Of a DNA stretch of 41,121 bases, positions 9,267 to 17,656 are shown piece by piece. The first letter of the stretch is position 1. Each line of letters opens with the position of its first letter. The stretch is from Candidatus Avisuccinivibrio pullicola (GTDB taxonomy: Bacteria; Pseudomonadota; Gammaproteobacteria; Enterobacterales; Succinivibrionaceae). The stretch lies in contig DVOQ01000064.1 in the NCBI GenBank assembly GCA_018713485.1, positions 1 through 41,121 of the forward strand, written 5' to 3'. A program made the position numbers and the translations under genes. The notes beneath the pieces are model-generated. The model was not told the DNA's origin. It made no database searches and saw only the letters and a program-made list of their open reading frames with translations.

Positions 9267-9309
9267 GCTGCCGGGGTATAATTGACCATTCTGAAGCAAG
9301 GAGAATCAG

Positions 9310-9924
9310 GTGATAGGCAGTTTACGCGGTAAGGTGCTGCAGCTCAACGGGATCACGGGGCTTATCGAATGCGCCGGGGTCGGGTATGAGGTGGAGCTCT
9401 CCCTTAAGGCCCTGCAGGCGCTGCATGCGGGGGAGGAAGGTTTTGTCTACGTGTACCACGTGGTGCGCGAGGATGCCTCCTTACTGTACGGTTTTGCCGA
9501 CACCGACGAGAAACTGCTTTTTACGGAACTCATCCGTATTCCGGGACTCGGGCCGCGTACGGCGATGGCGGTGCTCTCGACCTTTTCGGCCCCCGAATTT
9601 ATCGCGGTGGTGGAAAGAAACGATGCCGCGGCCTTTAAGCCGGTGCCGGGCGTGGGCCCGAAGCTTGCCGAGCGCATCCTCCTTGAGATGAAGACGCGTC
9701 TTGAAAAGCTCTCCTTAGGCACAAAGGTGCAGATAGCTCCCGTGAAGACCGTTGACAGCGGCGCTGAGGCGGTGCGCGAGGAAGCCTTAAGAGGCCTTAT
9801 CACGTTAGGCTATAAGGAAAAGGAGGCACAGCGCTGTCTTGAGAGCGTCTATACCGCGGGTATGGATACCGCGGAGCTTATCCGCGCGGTCCTGAGCTTA
9901 ATGTTAAGGAGCAACCATAAGTGA
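9310..9924 (+). CDS. ruvA: Holliday junction branch-migration protein RuvA
   Basis: RuvA binds the four-way junction and loads RuvB. Domain I (about residues 1-65) begins [32 protein letters not shown]. Domain II has the two helix-hairpin-helix motifs [13 protein letters not shown] and [16 protein letters not shown]. The C-terminal RuvB-contacting domain ([22 protein letters not shown]) closes the protein at 204 aa. It starts with GTG, with AAGGAG seven bases upstream. A perfect TATAAT at 9277-9282 in the 43-bp gap after ruvC may provide an internal promoter, though no good -35 accompanies it. It overlaps ruvB by four bases. Confidence 0.97.
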   Translation: MIGSLRGKVLQLNGITGLIECAGVGYEVELSLKALQALHAGEEGFVYVYHVVREDASLLYGFADTDEKLLFTELIRIPGLGPRTAMAVLSTFSAPEFIAVVERNDAAAFKPVPGVGPKLAERILLEMKTRLEKLSLGTKVQIAPVKTVDSGAEAVREEALRGLITLGYKEKEAQRCLESVYTAGMDTAELIRAVLSLMLRSNHK

Positions 9925-10994
9925 GCGGAGTGAAGGCATCCGGGATCGTGGCGGACAATCTCCTTATCGCAGAAGAGGCCCGTCCTGAAAAGACCGTCGA
10001 GGAATTAGTCGCCGAGATGGGGGGCTCAGGAGCGGCCGAGGACAGGGCGCTGCGCCCGCAGCGTCTTGCCGACTATATCGGGCAGACTGAGGTCAAGGAA
10101 CAGCTTTCCATCGCCTTAAATGCGGCCAGAAAACGCGGCGAGGCGCTCGATCACGTGCTGATTTTCGGACCCCCCGGCCTTGGCAAGACCACGCTCTCGA
10201 ATATCATCGCCAATGAGCTGGGCGTGAGTCTCTCGCAGACCTCGGGTCCTGCCCTTGAGAAAAAGGGCGACGCGGCGGCCCTGCTTACCAATTTACAGCG
10301 CCGGGACGTTATCTTCATTGACGAGATTCACCGTCTCTCTCCGGTGATTGAGGAATTTCTCTATCCGGCGATGGAAGATTACGCCATTGACATCATGACG
10401 GGCGAAGGCCCCTCAGCGCGTTCGATTAAAATCGGGCTGCAGCCCTTTACCCTCATCGGAGCCACGACCAAGGCCGGTACCCTGACCTCGCCGCTGCGCG
10501 CCCGTTTCGGCATTATTTTGCAGTTACAGTTCTATACGCCCGAGGAGCTCTTTTTAATTATCAGCGCCTCGGCTAAAAAACTGCGCATCCCCATCGATAA
10601 GGAGGGGGCGATGGAAATTGCGCGCAGGGCCAGGGGAACTCCGCGCGTCGCCAACCGTCTGTTAAGAAGAAGCCGTGATTACGCCGAGACCTTAGGCTCG
10701 GGCGTCATTGACCTGGAGACCGCGCGCCGCTCGCTGGCCATCCTGCGCATTGACGAGGACGGCTTTGACAGTTTTGACCGTGCCTACCTCACCACCCTCG
10801 TCAAGGATTTCAAGGGTGGCTCGGTGGGCGTGGAAAGTCTCGCCGCCTCGTTGGGCTATGAGCGCGAGAGCCTGGAGAACATGGTGGAGCCCTATCTGAT
10901 TCAGCAGGGTTTCGTGCAGAGAACGCGCACGGGACGCAAGGCCACAGACAGGGCTTTAGAGAAATTTGAACGTATGCAAGGAGAGGCAAGGTGA
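9921..10994 (+). CDS. ruvB: Holliday junction branch-migration ATPase RuvB
   Basis: RuvB is the AAA+ motor that drives branch migration on RuvA-bound junctions. Walker [10 protein letters not shown] lies at residues 83-91, Walker [10 protein letters not shown] at about 131-139, and sensor-type [18 protein letters not shown] near 185. The C-terminal winged-helix ends [20 protein letters not shown]. It is 357 aa, somewhat longer than E. coli RuvB because of about 20 extra N-terminal residues before the [15 protein letters not shown] core. The start is GTG within a four-base GTGA overlap with ruvA. Its stop also overlaps the ybgC start by four bases, indicating translational coupling through the ruv and tol genes. 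Confidence 0.97.
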   Translation: MSGVKASGIVADNLLIAEEARPEKTVEELVAEMGGSGAAEDRALRPQRLADYIGQTEVKEQLSIALNAARKRGEALDHVLIFGPPGLGKTTLSNIIANELGVSLSQTSGPALEKKGDAAALLTNLQRRDVIFIDEIHRLSPVIEEFLYPAMEDYAIDIMTGEGPSARSIKIGLQPFTLIGATTKAGTLTSPLRARFGIILQLQFYTPEELFLIISASAKKLRIPIDKEGAMEIARRARGTPRVANRLLRRSRDYAETLGSGVIDLETARRSLAILRIDEDGFDSFDRAYLTTLVKDFKGGSVGVESLAASLGYERESLENMVEPYLIQQGFVQRTRTGRKATDRALEKFERMQGEAR

Positions 10995-11416
10995 GCGCCT
11001 TTACCATCCCCGTCCGCGTGTATTACGAGGACACTGACGCCGGCGGAATCGTCTATCACGCCAGCTATCTGCGCTTTTGCGAAAGGGCGCGCACCGACTG
11101 GCTGCGCGGGGCCGGGGTTTCCCAGGAGGAGCTTCTTCACCTGGGGGAAGGCTTTGTCATCGCCCGCATGAGCGCCACCTTTAAAAAGAGCGCCCGTTTA
11201 GATGATCTGCTCTCCGTCTCCTGCGTGCCCGTGAAGTCGCGGCGCGTGAGCGTGACCTTTTTGCAGCAGGTACGCAACGCAAAGGGCGAGCTGCTCTTTG
11301 AGATGGAAAGCGACATCGCCTATGTCGATAAGGCGACGGGGGGCTTAAAGGCCATTCCCGCGCCGATGCAGGATTACATTCACCGCGCCCTTGAAAGCGC
11401 TTTAGGAGATAAGTGA
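10991..11416 (+). CDS. ybgC: YbgC-type acyl-CoA thioesterase
   Basis: This is the hotdog-fold thioesterase that regularly precedes tolQ. The signature [30 protein letters not shown] contains the catalytic Asp (TDAGG) and the YhxxYxxfxErgR pattern. Length 141 aa is normal for the family. The start is GTG with GAGGCAAG upstream and a four-base overlap with ruvB; the stop overlaps tolQ. Fusion of the ruv and tol blocks into one tightly packed run is visible here. Confidence 0.93.
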   Translation: MSAFTIPVRVYYEDTDAGGIVYHASYLRFCERARTDWLRGAGVSQEELLHLGEGFVIARMSATFKKSARLDDLLSVSCVPVKSRRVSVTFLQQVRNAKGELLFEMESDIAYVDKATGGLKAIPAPMQDYIHRALESALGDK

Positions 11417-12996
11417 GCATGGAGAACGGATCCTTATCCTTTACCGAGCTCGTGTTTAACGCCTCGCTGCCCGTGCAGCTCGTGATGCTGTTTTTACTGG
11501 CGCTCTCGGTCATTTCGTGGACCATCATCTTTCAGAGGGCGGTGCAGTTCAAGAAATCGCGGCAGAAGGCCGACGAGTTCGAGGATCGCTTCTGGTCGGG
11601 GGTGGATTTAAACAGCCTCTACCAGGACTGCATCAAGCGTCAGGCCAGCCTCGTGGGTCTTGAGGTGATTTACGCGGCGGGCTTTAAGGAGTTCGTGCGT
11701 TTAGTGACCTCGGGACCTGCCGCGCAGGAAGTGGTCATGGACGGCACCTACCGGCAGATGAAGGTGGCCTCGAACCGTGAGCTGGAGACGCTCGAGACGC
11801 ATCTGACCACCCTCGCCACCATTGGCTCCATCTCCCCCTATATCGGTCTTTTCGGCACGGTGTGGGGCATCATGCACGCCTTCGTGGCCCTGGCCGCGGT
11901 CAAGAACGCCACTCTCGCCATGGTGGCCCCGCCCATCGCCGAGGCGCTTATCGCCACCGCCATGGGCCTCTTCGCCGCCATTCCCGCGGTGATGTGCTAT
12001 AACCGCTTTGCCTCGCGCCTCGACGCCTTTGAAAACCGCTATTTAAACTTCATGGACGAGTTCGCGACCATCTTAAACCGCCGTCTTGTCACCATCCGTT
12101 CCCTGCCGCGCGAGGCTTACGCCCCGCAGACGCAGGAGCCCTCTGCCTACGTAAGGGAGCAGGACGCTAAGGAGGCGGGGAGCGCGGAGACGTCCGTGCC
12201 CGTGGGCGGGGCCGTGCCCCCGCGCCGTCCCGACGAGGACAAAGAGGCGCGCCTCCCCGAGAACGCAGCCCGCCGCGAGAGCTTTGAATACAGTGACGCG
12301 CCCTTAAAGAACGCGGGGACGCACGTCAATCCCGGCATCTTCTCCGAGGTGGGCGGTAAGAGCTCCGCAGGTAAGGAGACGAAAATTGCTGCGGAAACGT
12401 CCGCGTCTGCCGCAAAGAGCGAAGGGGACGGTCCTCAGTACCGCGTGGGGAGTTTAAGGGAGCGTCCGGTTTTCAGACAGGAGAGCGCCGTAAATCCCGC
12501 GGTGCGCAATTACGGGGCGGCGGGTAAGACCAGGGCGGAAGATCCTGCGTCCGCGAACGCCTCCGGCCCGCATTACGCCGTGGGTCCCTCGGAAAGGCAG
12601 AAGGCGGCCTTAGCGCAGCAGCGGGCCGCTCAGCCTAAGGAAGAGCCGCATTACGTGGTTGGGCCGTCGCGCTCGCAGTTAGAGGCGCAGCAGCGGAGAA
12701 TGCAGGAGAGTTCCCCCGCCCCGCAGTACCGCGTGGGACCCTCGCGCGAGCGTCTTAACGCGCAGATGCAGGCTCAGGAGCCTCAGGGGGAGCCGCAGTA
12801 CCGCGTGGGACCGCGTCCCTTAAGCGCCGCCGAGGAAGAGGAGCGCCGCCGGCGCTTAAATGAGGGACCGCGCTACGTGACACCCGGCGCCCGTGTTTCC
12901 TCCGTGACGGGTAACCCTGCCCCGGAGGGAAGAACCTTAGCGGGAAGCGAGAGCAGCCCTTTAAACCGTGACGCGTCCGCGTTAAGGAAGCACTGA
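11413..12996 (+). CDS. tolQ: TolQ with long repeat-bearing C-terminal extension
   Basis: TolQ forms with TolR the proton-driven inner-membrane motor of Tol-Pal. Residues 1-230 are a normal TolQ: TM1 about 20-40, a cytoplasmic loop, TM2 about 134-160 (IGSISPYIGLFGTVWGIMHAF) and TM3 about 170-195 (PPIAEALIATAMGLFAAIPAV). The family normally ends near 230, but this protein continues to 527. The extension is charged, Ala/Pro/Gln-rich, without membrane segments, and by TolQ topology would be cytoplasmic. From residue 341 it carries six copies of a P-Q/H-Y-x-V-G-P-S-R motif. The reading frame runs unbroken into the one-base overlap with tolR, so this is not a frameshift artefact within the data given. 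GTG at 11413 is chosen (overlap with ybgC); an ATG at 11419 is the alternative. Confidence 0.93.
   Translation: MSMENGSLSFTELVFNASLPVQLVMLFLLALSVISWTIIFQRAVQFKKSRQKADEFEDRFWSGVDLNSLYQDCIKRQASLVGLEVIYAAGFKEFVRLVTSGPAAQEVVMDGTYRQMKVASNRELETLETHLTTLATIGSISPYIGLFGTVWGIMHAFVALAAVKNATLAMVAPPIAEALIATAMGLFAAIPAVMCYNRFASRLDAFENRYLNFMDEFATILNRRLVTIRSLPREAYAPQTQEPSAYVREQDAKEAGSAETSVPVGGAVPPRRPDEDKEARLPENAARRESFEYSDAPLKNAGTHVNPGIFSEVGGKSSAGKETKIAAETSASAAKSEGDGPQYRVGSLRERPVFRQESAVNPAVRNYGAAGKTRAEDPASANASGPHYAVGPSERQKAALAQQRAAQPKEEPHYVVGPSRSQLEAQQRRMQESSPAPQYRVGPSRERLNAQMQAQEPQGEPQYRVGPRPLSAAEEEERRRRLNEGPRYVTPGARVSSVTGNPAPEGRTLAGSESSPLNRDASALRKH
12433..12894 (+). repeat. PQYRVGPSR-type protein repeat in the TolQ tail
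   Basis: Six motif copies begin at TolQ residues 341 (PQYRVGSLRERP), 386 (PHYAVGPSERQ), 412 (PHYVVGPSRSQ), 437 (PQYRVGPSRERL), 461 (PQYRVGPRPL) and 486 (PRYVTPG). Copies two to six are 24-26 residues apart. Between them lie Gln/Ala/Glu-rich linkers. The conserved Tyr-x-Val-Gly-Pro core suggests a short linear binding motif repeated for avidity; that is inference. Confidence 0.85.
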
Positions 12997-13430
12997 TGGC
13001 CGTGAGGCTCCGGCGCAAATCGCGCACCGTCGCTGAAATCAACGTCGTGCCCTATATCGACGTGATGCTGGTGCTGCTCGTGATCTTCATCGCCACCGCG
13101 CCCGTGGTCATGACGGGCGTGACGGTGGATCTGCCCAAGGCGACGGCGGAGGCCATGAACGAGGATCAGCGCACTCCCGTCATCGCCTCGGTGGACGCGG
13201 TAGGGCAGTATTACGTGAGCGTGGACTCCACTTCGGTAAAGGCGCAGGATTTAAACGCGGTGACGGCCCTCGTGCGCGAGGAGCTAAGCCGCGATCCGAG
13301 CCGTCCCGTGGTGGTGCAGGGGGACGCGCGCGTGGCCTATGATTCCGTCATTCAGCTCATGAACGCCTTAAAACAGGCGGGCGTGACTTCCGTAGGTCTC
13401 GTGACTGAGCCTCTGCCGGAGAGTAAGTGA
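12996..13430 (+). CDS. tolR: Tol-Pal system protein TolR
   Basis: TolR is the single-pass partner of TolQ. The N-terminal RLRRKSRTVAEINVVPYIDVMLVLLVIFIATAPVV segment contains the basic cytoplasmic tip and the TM with the essential Asp (YIDVMLVLL). The periplasmic part ends with VVVQGDARVAYDSVIQLMNALKQAGVTSVGLVTEP, as in the ExbD/TolR family. Length 144 aa is normal. The ATG shares one base with the tolQ stop (TGATG), so the genes are coupled. Confidence 0.95.
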   Translation: MAVRLRRKSRTVAEINVVPYIDVMLVLLVIFIATAPVVMTGVTVDLPKATAEAMNEDQRTPVIASVDAVGQYYVSVDSTSVKAQDLNAVTALVREELSRDPSRPVVVQGDARVAYDSVIQLMNALKQAGVTSVGLVTEPLPESK

Positions 13431-13431
13431 T

Positions 13432-14373
13432 ATGAAGTTCTCCACCGCGACGGCCTTTATCGCCGCCCTCGTCCTGCACCTTCTCATCCTGCTTTTGCTT
13501 ATCGTCAATGTCTCCCTCGATAAGCCCGAACGGCCGCGCGATGCGGGCAGCACGCTCATGCACGCCACCATGGTGACGCCGCCTGCCAGGGGCAATCCCG
13601 AGGGTAAGGCTAAGACCGTGAAGCCTCAGGTTAAGGAAGAGAGTAAGCCCCGTGAGGAGCAGTCTTTAGAACTTGAGAAAGCCGCGGCGGAGATGAAGGC
13701 GCGCGTGGAGGCGCAGAAAAAAGCCGAGGCCGAGCGCGTGCTGGCCTTAAAGAAAAAAGAGGCCGAGAAAAAGGCTCTGGAGGAAAAGAAGCGCGCCGAG
13801 GCGAAGGCCAGAGCCGAAGCGGAGGCTAAAAAGAAAGCTGAGGCAGAGGCCAAAAGGAAAGCCGAGGAAGAGGCAAAAAAGAAGGCTTTAGCGGAAGCGA
13901 AGCGCAAGGCCGAGGAGGCCGAAAGGAAGGCCCTTGAGGAGGCAAAGCGCCTTGAGGCTGAGGCTAAAAAGAAAGCCGAAGCTGAAGCCCTGCGAAAGGC
14001 TGAGGCGGAGGCAAAGGCTAAAGCCGAGGCTGAGGCCAACGCGCTTGAAGATGAATTATTAGGCACGGCGGACGGCGTCCCCTCCGGCGAGGGCTTAGGC
14101 TCGGGGGGAGGCCCGTCCGCTGAATACGGGGCGCGCGTGCAGACGCTTATCGAGCAGAACTGGAGAATCGATCCCTCGATGAACGGCAAGCGCGTGGTGG
14201 TGACGGTCAACGTCGATGACGGGGGACTTATCTCCGGCGAACAGTGCGAGGGCGACCTACAGGTCTGTGACAGCGCCCTCGCGACCCTGAGGCTTATCGG
14301 GATGCTGCCGCGTCCCCCTCAGAACTGTCCTGACTGTCATACCATCGTCATCACCATGACCCCGCGGATCTAG
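13432..14373 (+). CDS. tolA: Cell envelope protein TolA
   Basis: TolA links the TolQR motor to Pal and TolB across the periplasm. Residues about 8-28 form the membrane anchor (FIAALVLHLLILLLLIVNVSL). Residues about 75-205 are a very long Lys/Ala/Glu coiled-coil built from AEAKKKAEAEAKRKAEE-like units. Residues about 228-313 form the C-terminal domain (YGARVQTLIEQNWRID) with several Cys (EQCEGDLQVCDS, NCPDCH) that probably form disulfides. At 313 aa it is shorter than E. coli TolA (421 aa), mainly in the helical spacer. It begins one base after tolR. Confidence 0.93.
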   Translation: MKFSTATAFIAALVLHLLILLLLIVNVSLDKPERPRDAGSTLMHATMVTPPARGNPEGKAKTVKPQVKEESKPREEQSLELEKAAAEMKARVEAQKKAEAERVLALKKKEAEKKALEEKKRAEAKARAEAEAKKKAEAEAKRKAEEEAKKKALAEAKRKAEEAERKALEEAKRLEAEAKKKAEAEALRKAEAEAKAKAEAEANALEDELLGTADGVPSGEGLGSGGGPSAEYGARVQTLIEQNWRIDPSMNGKRVVVTVNVDDGGLISGEQCEGDLQVCDSALATLRLIGMLPRPPQNCPDCHTIVITMTPRI

Positions 14374-14398
14374 ATTTAGTAACTGGAGGCAAGTTTCT

Positions 14399-15700
14399 AT
14401 GCAACGTACCTGGCTTCTCAAACTGCTCCCGCTTATCGGGGCGCTGTGGCTGGCCTTTCCCGCTCAGGCCGCGTTACAGATTGAAATCACGGGCGGCATT
14501 AACGAGGGCCGTAAGGTCGCGGTGCTGCCTTTCGCGCAGCCTGCCGATATCGGCGTGGACGTAAGCTCCGTGGTGAGCGCCGATCTCACGCGCTCGGGCA
14601 AGTTCTCGCCCCTGACGCAGGGACAGATCCCGCAGGGCGCCGTGGCGGCGGATGGCAGGCTTAACGTGGATATCATGGCCTCCTCGGGGGCCGAGGCGGT
14701 GATCTTCGGACGCGTCTATCCTGAAAATGACGTCTATCAGGTCGAGTTTCAGATGGTGGCCTTAATGGGGGCGCGCAAGGGCGAGGTCCTCGCCCATTAC
14801 CGCGGACCGTCGGGAATTGAGACCATGCGTCAGGCCGCGCACCGTGTTTCCGATCGCGTGTATGAGATTTTAACGGGCCAGAAGGGCGCGTTCCGCACCC
14901 GCATCGCCTATATCGTCTACAAGCACGGCGATCCCTTCCCCTATCAGCTCATGACCGCCGACTATGACGGCTATAACGAGACGCCGGTGCTGCGCTCGAC
15001 GCAGCCGGTGATGACCCCCGCGTGGTCACCCGACGGCACGCGTCTTGCCTACGTGAGCTTCGAGCAGCGCCGCCCGGCGATTTTCGTGCAGGACATCTAT
15101 ACCAAAAAGCGCGTTAAGTTAGCCTCGTACCCGGGCCTCAACTCCTCGCCTGCCTGGTCGCCCGATGGCACCAAGATCGCCATGACGCTCTCCTATGAGA
15201 CCGGACAGCCGGATATTTACTATTACGATCTGACGGCAAAGCAGTTAGTGCGCGTCACGCAGAGCCCCGCCATCGACACCGAGCCTACGTGGTCGCATGA
15301 CAGTCAGAGCATTTACTTTACGTCAGAGCGCGCCGGACGCGCCCAGATTTACCGCTTTGACTTTGCCACGCGCAAGACCGAGCGGGTGACCTATCAGGGC
15401 CGCATGAATCTCTCGGCCAAGGCGATCCCCGGCTCCAATTCCCTTATCGTCATCACGCAGCAGAACGGTTACCGCGTCGCGCGCATGGACGTGGACGGCA
15501 GTATTTACATGCTGACCACCTCCGCACTCGATGAGAGCCCAAGCGTTGCGCCCAATGGCAGTATGGTAATATACAGTACGGTGTATCAGGGACGTAAAGG
15601 CCTGGCTTTAGTCTCGGCCGACGGCCGCTTTAAGGCCAATCTCCCCTCCACGTCAGGCGAGGTCAGTGCTCCTGCCTGGGGACCCATCACTGACAGGTAA
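14399..15700 (+). CDS. tolB: Tol-Pal periplasmic protein TolB
   Basis: TolB is the periplasmic beta-propeller that binds Pal. A Sec signal peptide (LLPLIGALWLAFPAQA|ALQI) is followed by an N-terminal domain (about 25-160), then repeated propeller blades with WSPDGTRLAYVS, WSPDGTKIAMTL and WSHDSQSIYFTSERAG motifs. Length 433 aa equals the family norm. GGAGG precedes the ATG. It follows tolA by 25 bp and is followed by pal after 17 bp. Confidence 0.97.
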   Translation: MQRTWLLKLLPLIGALWLAFPAQAALQIEITGGINEGRKVAVLPFAQPADIGVDVSSVVSADLTRSGKFSPLTQGQIPQGAVAADGRLNVDIMASSGAEAVIFGRVYPENDVYQVEFQMVALMGARKGEVLAHYRGPSGIETMRQAAHRVSDRVYEILTGQKGAFRTRIAYIVYKHGDPFPYQLMTADYDGYNETPVLRSTQPVMTPAWSPDGTRLAYVSFEQRRPAIFVQDIYTKKRVKLASYPGLNSSPAWSPDGTKIAMTLSYETGQPDIYYYDLTAKQLVRVTQSPAIDTEPTWSHDSQSIYFTSERAGRAQIYRFDFATRKTERVTYQGRMNLSAKAIPGSNSLIVITQQNGYRVARMDVDGSIYMLTTSALDESPSVAPNGSMVIYSTVYQGRKGLALVSADGRFKANLPSTSGEVSAPAWGPITDR

Positions 15701-15717
15701 AGTTTAAGGATGTCATC

Positions 15718-16287
15718 ATGAAAACATCGCTCTTCGCTCTTTCCTTAGCCGCGTTGCTCGCCTTAGGCGTGACCGGCTGTACTTCTTCGTCAGACTCTCA
15801 GAGTGGCAGCGGCGCTTACGTCGAGGATGCCACCATGGGCGGTATGGGGGGCTTAGGCGCGGACGCTCCCGTGTCAATGGGCACGGACGGCGCGCTGCAG
15901 GTGGGCGATCCCATGGCCGAGGCGCAGCAGGGAGCCTTAGGCGCAGGACCGCAGGCTTTACGCGAGAACAACACCATTTACTTTAACTACGATTCCGAGA
16001 GCATTCAGGATCAGTACGTGGGCGTTTTACAGGCCCACGCCCAGTACTTAAGGGACAATCCTGACTCGCGCATCATCATCGAGGGCCACACCGACGAGCG
16101 CGGCACCCCCGAGTACAACATCGCCTTAGGCGAGAGACGCGCCCGCTCCGTGGCCCGCTACATGCAGAACCTCGGAGTCGATGTCAATCAGCTCTCCATC
16201 GTAAGTTACGGTGAGGAAAAGCCCGCCGTGCAGGGCCATTCAGAATCCTCCTGGTCGCGTAACCGCCGCGCGGTTATCAATTACTAG
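15718..16287 (+). CDS. pal: Peptidoglycan-associated lipoprotein Pal
   Basis: Pal anchors the outer membrane to peptidoglycan. The lipobox is at residues 18-21 (VTGC), with Cys21 as the lipidated residue followed by a Ser-rich linker and a Gly/Met/Ala-rich spacer that is longer than usual. The OmpA-like peptidoglycan-binding domain (about 80-189) shows YFNYDSESIQ, IIIEGHTDERGTPEYNIALGERRARSV and SYGEEKPA. Length 189 aa is slightly above E. coli Pal (173 aa). AAGGA lies upstream. A terminator-like hairpin follows. Confidence 0.97.
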   Translation: MKTSLFALSLAALLALGVTGCTSSSDSQSGSGAYVEDATMGGMGGLGADAPVSMGTDGALQVGDPMAEAQQGALGAGPQALRENNTIYFNYDSESIQDQYVGVLQAHAQYLRDNPDSRIIIEGHTDERGTPEYNIALGERRARSVARYMQNLGVDVNQLSIVSYGEEKPAVQGHSESSWSRNRRAVINY

Positions 16288-16308
16288 GAGAGTTAAGACC
16301 GGTTAAGG

Positions 16309-16341
16309 ACGACGGGCAGAGGTGACTCTTCCCGTCGTTTT
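16309..16341 (+). terminator. Intrinsic terminator-like hairpin between pal and cpoB
   Basis: An 8-bp stem ACGACGGG (16309-16316) / CCCGTCGT (16331-16338) has a second inner stem AGAG/CTCT with loop GTGA, and is followed by TTTTGCTTTT. It should end or reduce transcription after pal, making cpoB a partial read-through or separately promoted gene. Confidence 0.75.
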
Positions 16342-16358
16342 GCTTTTAAGGAGATCCT

Positions 16359-17126
16359 ATGAAAACCACTGCCGTGGCTTTACTCCTCTCATTAAGCCTC
16401 GCCGCAGGCGTTCCCGCTTACGCCTCCGAGGCGACCTTACAGCGTCAGTTAGACGCGCAGCAGAAAACCATCCTCGAGATGCAGAGCCGCATCACGGAAC
16501 TGAGCTCGCAGGTCAATACCCTGCGCGCTGACGTGGAGAGCCTGCGTTTTGAATTAGCCAAAAGCGCAGGCGGCGCGGTAAGTGCCGCCCCTGCCGTGTC
16601 TGCCGCTCCCGCGGCGCAGAGCGCGGCCAGGCCCGCGGCGCAGGGATCCGTTACGGCCACGGGACCTGCGCCCGTGAAAGAGACGGCTTCTGCCGCTGCG
16701 GCGCAGGGTTCGTCCGCGGCCGCGGGCGGGGCCCTTGCCTTAAAGGCGGTGGACAGCAGCGCGCAGAGCGCTTATGACGCCGCTTACGCCAAGGTGGTCA
16801 GTAATGACCTAAAGGGCGCGGCGACAGCCTTTAACGGCTACGTCACCACCTACCCTGACAATACCTTAACCCCCAACGCCTGGTACTGGTTAGGTCAGGT
16901 GCAGTACAAGCTTAACGATCTCGACAACGCCCGCGTCTCCTTTTTGAACGTGGCGCGCTTTACCTCGAGCACCAAGCGTCCTGACGCGCTCTACAAGTTA
17001 GGTCTCATCAGTAAAATGCGCGGCGAGAAGGATAAGGCTGAGGCGTATTTCAACCTGGTCATCCGCACCTATCCGGCCGATACCTCCTCGGATCTGGCAC
17101 GTCGCGAGCTGTCACAGCAGGGCTAG
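16359..17126 (+). CDS. cpoB: Cell division coordinator CpoB (YbgF)
   Basis: CpoB is the periplasmic TPR protein that coordinates Tol-Pal with septal peptidoglycan synthesis. It has a Sec signal (LLLSLSLAAGVPAYA|SE), an N-terminal trimerising coiled coil (about 22-68; LQRQLDAQQKTILEMQSRI), an Ala/Pro-rich linker, and C-terminal TPRs (about 130-255) with AYDAAYAKVVSNDLKGAATAFNGYVTTYPD, ANAWYWLGQ-like and ALYKLGLISKMRGEKDKAEAYFNLVI helices. AAGGAG precedes the ATG. It ends the Tol-Pal cluster just before the tRNA genes, the enterobacterial order. Confidence 0.95.
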   Translation: MKTTAVALLLSLSLAAGVPAYASEATLQRQLDAQQKTILEMQSRITELSSQVNTLRADVESLRFELAKSAGGAVSAAPAVSAAPAAQSAARPAAQGSVTATGPAPVKETASAAAAQGSSAAAGGALALKAVDSSAQSAYDAAYAKVVSNDLKGAATAFNGYVTTYPDNTLTPNAWYWLGQVQYKLNDLDNARVSFLNVARFTSSTKRPDALYKLGLISKMRGEKDKAEAYFNLVIRTYPADTSSDLARRELSQQG

Positions 17127-17211
17127 AGGCGGATTTTGCGTAAGATTTACAAGAAAGTGGAAATTTTACGTATAGACCTTGGAAATTTTGTGCGACAGCG
17201 CAAAAAAAATC

Positions 17212-17239
17212 TTGCAAGACGGGGAAAAATCTTTATAAT
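17212..17239 (+). promoter_or_regulatory. Strong promoter of the tRNA-Lys/Val cluster
   Basis: TTGCAA (17212-17217), a 16-bp spacer and a perfect TATAAT (17234-17239) are followed by a GC-rich discriminator (TAGCCCCCGTC), typical of stringently controlled stable-RNA promoters. A/T tracts at about 17160-17210 resemble an UP element. Confidence 0.8.
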
Positions 17240-17276
17240 TAGCCCCCGTCAGATACATCGTCTGATGCGCCACGGT

Positions 17277-17352
17277 GGGTTGTTAGCTCAGGTGGTAGAG
17301 CAGTGGACTTTTAATCCATTGGTCGAGGGTTCGAGTCCCTCACAGCCTACCA
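17277..17352 (+). tRNA. tRNA-Lys(UUU)
   Basis: It folds into a complete cloverleaf of 76 nt with encoded CCA. The anticodon loop is CTTTTAA (anticodon TTT), the T-stem is GAGGG/CCCTC, and the D-arm is GCTC/GAGC. The acceptor stem GGGTTGT/ACAGCCT has G1-U72 and U4-G69 wobbles, so it is a little weaker than its two neighbours. Confidence 0.95.
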
Positions 17353-17393
17353 GAGCGCAGCGCATGTGATGTGAAAGACGGTATCTTGGATGT

Positions 17394-17469
17394 GGGTCGT
17401 TAGCTCAGCTGGTAGAGCAGCGGACTCTTAATCCGTTGGTCGCGGGTTCGATCCCCTCACGACCCACCA
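17394..17469 (+). tRNA. tRNA-Lys(CUU), copy 1
   Basis: A 76-nt cloverleaf with acceptor GGGTCGT/ACGACCC, anticodon loop CTCTTAA (anticodon CTT) and encoded CCA. It reads AAG directly, a very common codon in this window. Confidence 0.95.
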
Positions 17470-17489
17470 CTTAAGGCGATTTCCCCAGT

Positions 17490-17565
17490 GGGTCATTAGC
17501 TCAGCTGGTAGAGCAGCGGACTCTTAATCCGTTGGTCGCGGGTTCGATCCCCTCATGACCCACCA
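17490..17565 (+). tRNA. tRNA-Lys(CUU), copy 2
   Basis: Identical in body to copy 1 except for a compensated acceptor pair (GGGTCAT/ATGACCC). The anticodon is CTT and CCA is encoded. The paired substitution shows both copies are under selection for folding. Confidence 0.95.
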
Positions 17566-17579
17566 CTCCATTCGATCCT

Positions 17580-17656
17580 GGTCGCATAGCTCAGTTGGTT
17601 AGAGCATCTGCCTTACAAGCAGGGGGTCACAAGTTCGAGTCTTGTTGCGACCACCA
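17580..17656 (+). tRNA. tRNA-Val(UAC)
   Basis: A 77-nt cloverleaf with acceptor GGTCGCA/TGCGACC, anticodon loop CTTACAA (anticodon TAC) and encoded CCA. A Lys-Val tRNA cluster after cpoB is the arrangement also known in E. coli. Confidence 0.95.

Noticed and set aside
12433-12894. CRISPR-like array
   Set aside because: The spaced repeats are in-frame amino-acid repeats of TolQ with variable DNA; no CRISPR repeats or cas genes were seen in the window.
13626-14210. Long Ser/Ala-rich frame antisense to tolA
   Set aside because: It is the mirror of the Lys/Ala/Glu coiled-coil codons and has no start signals of its own.
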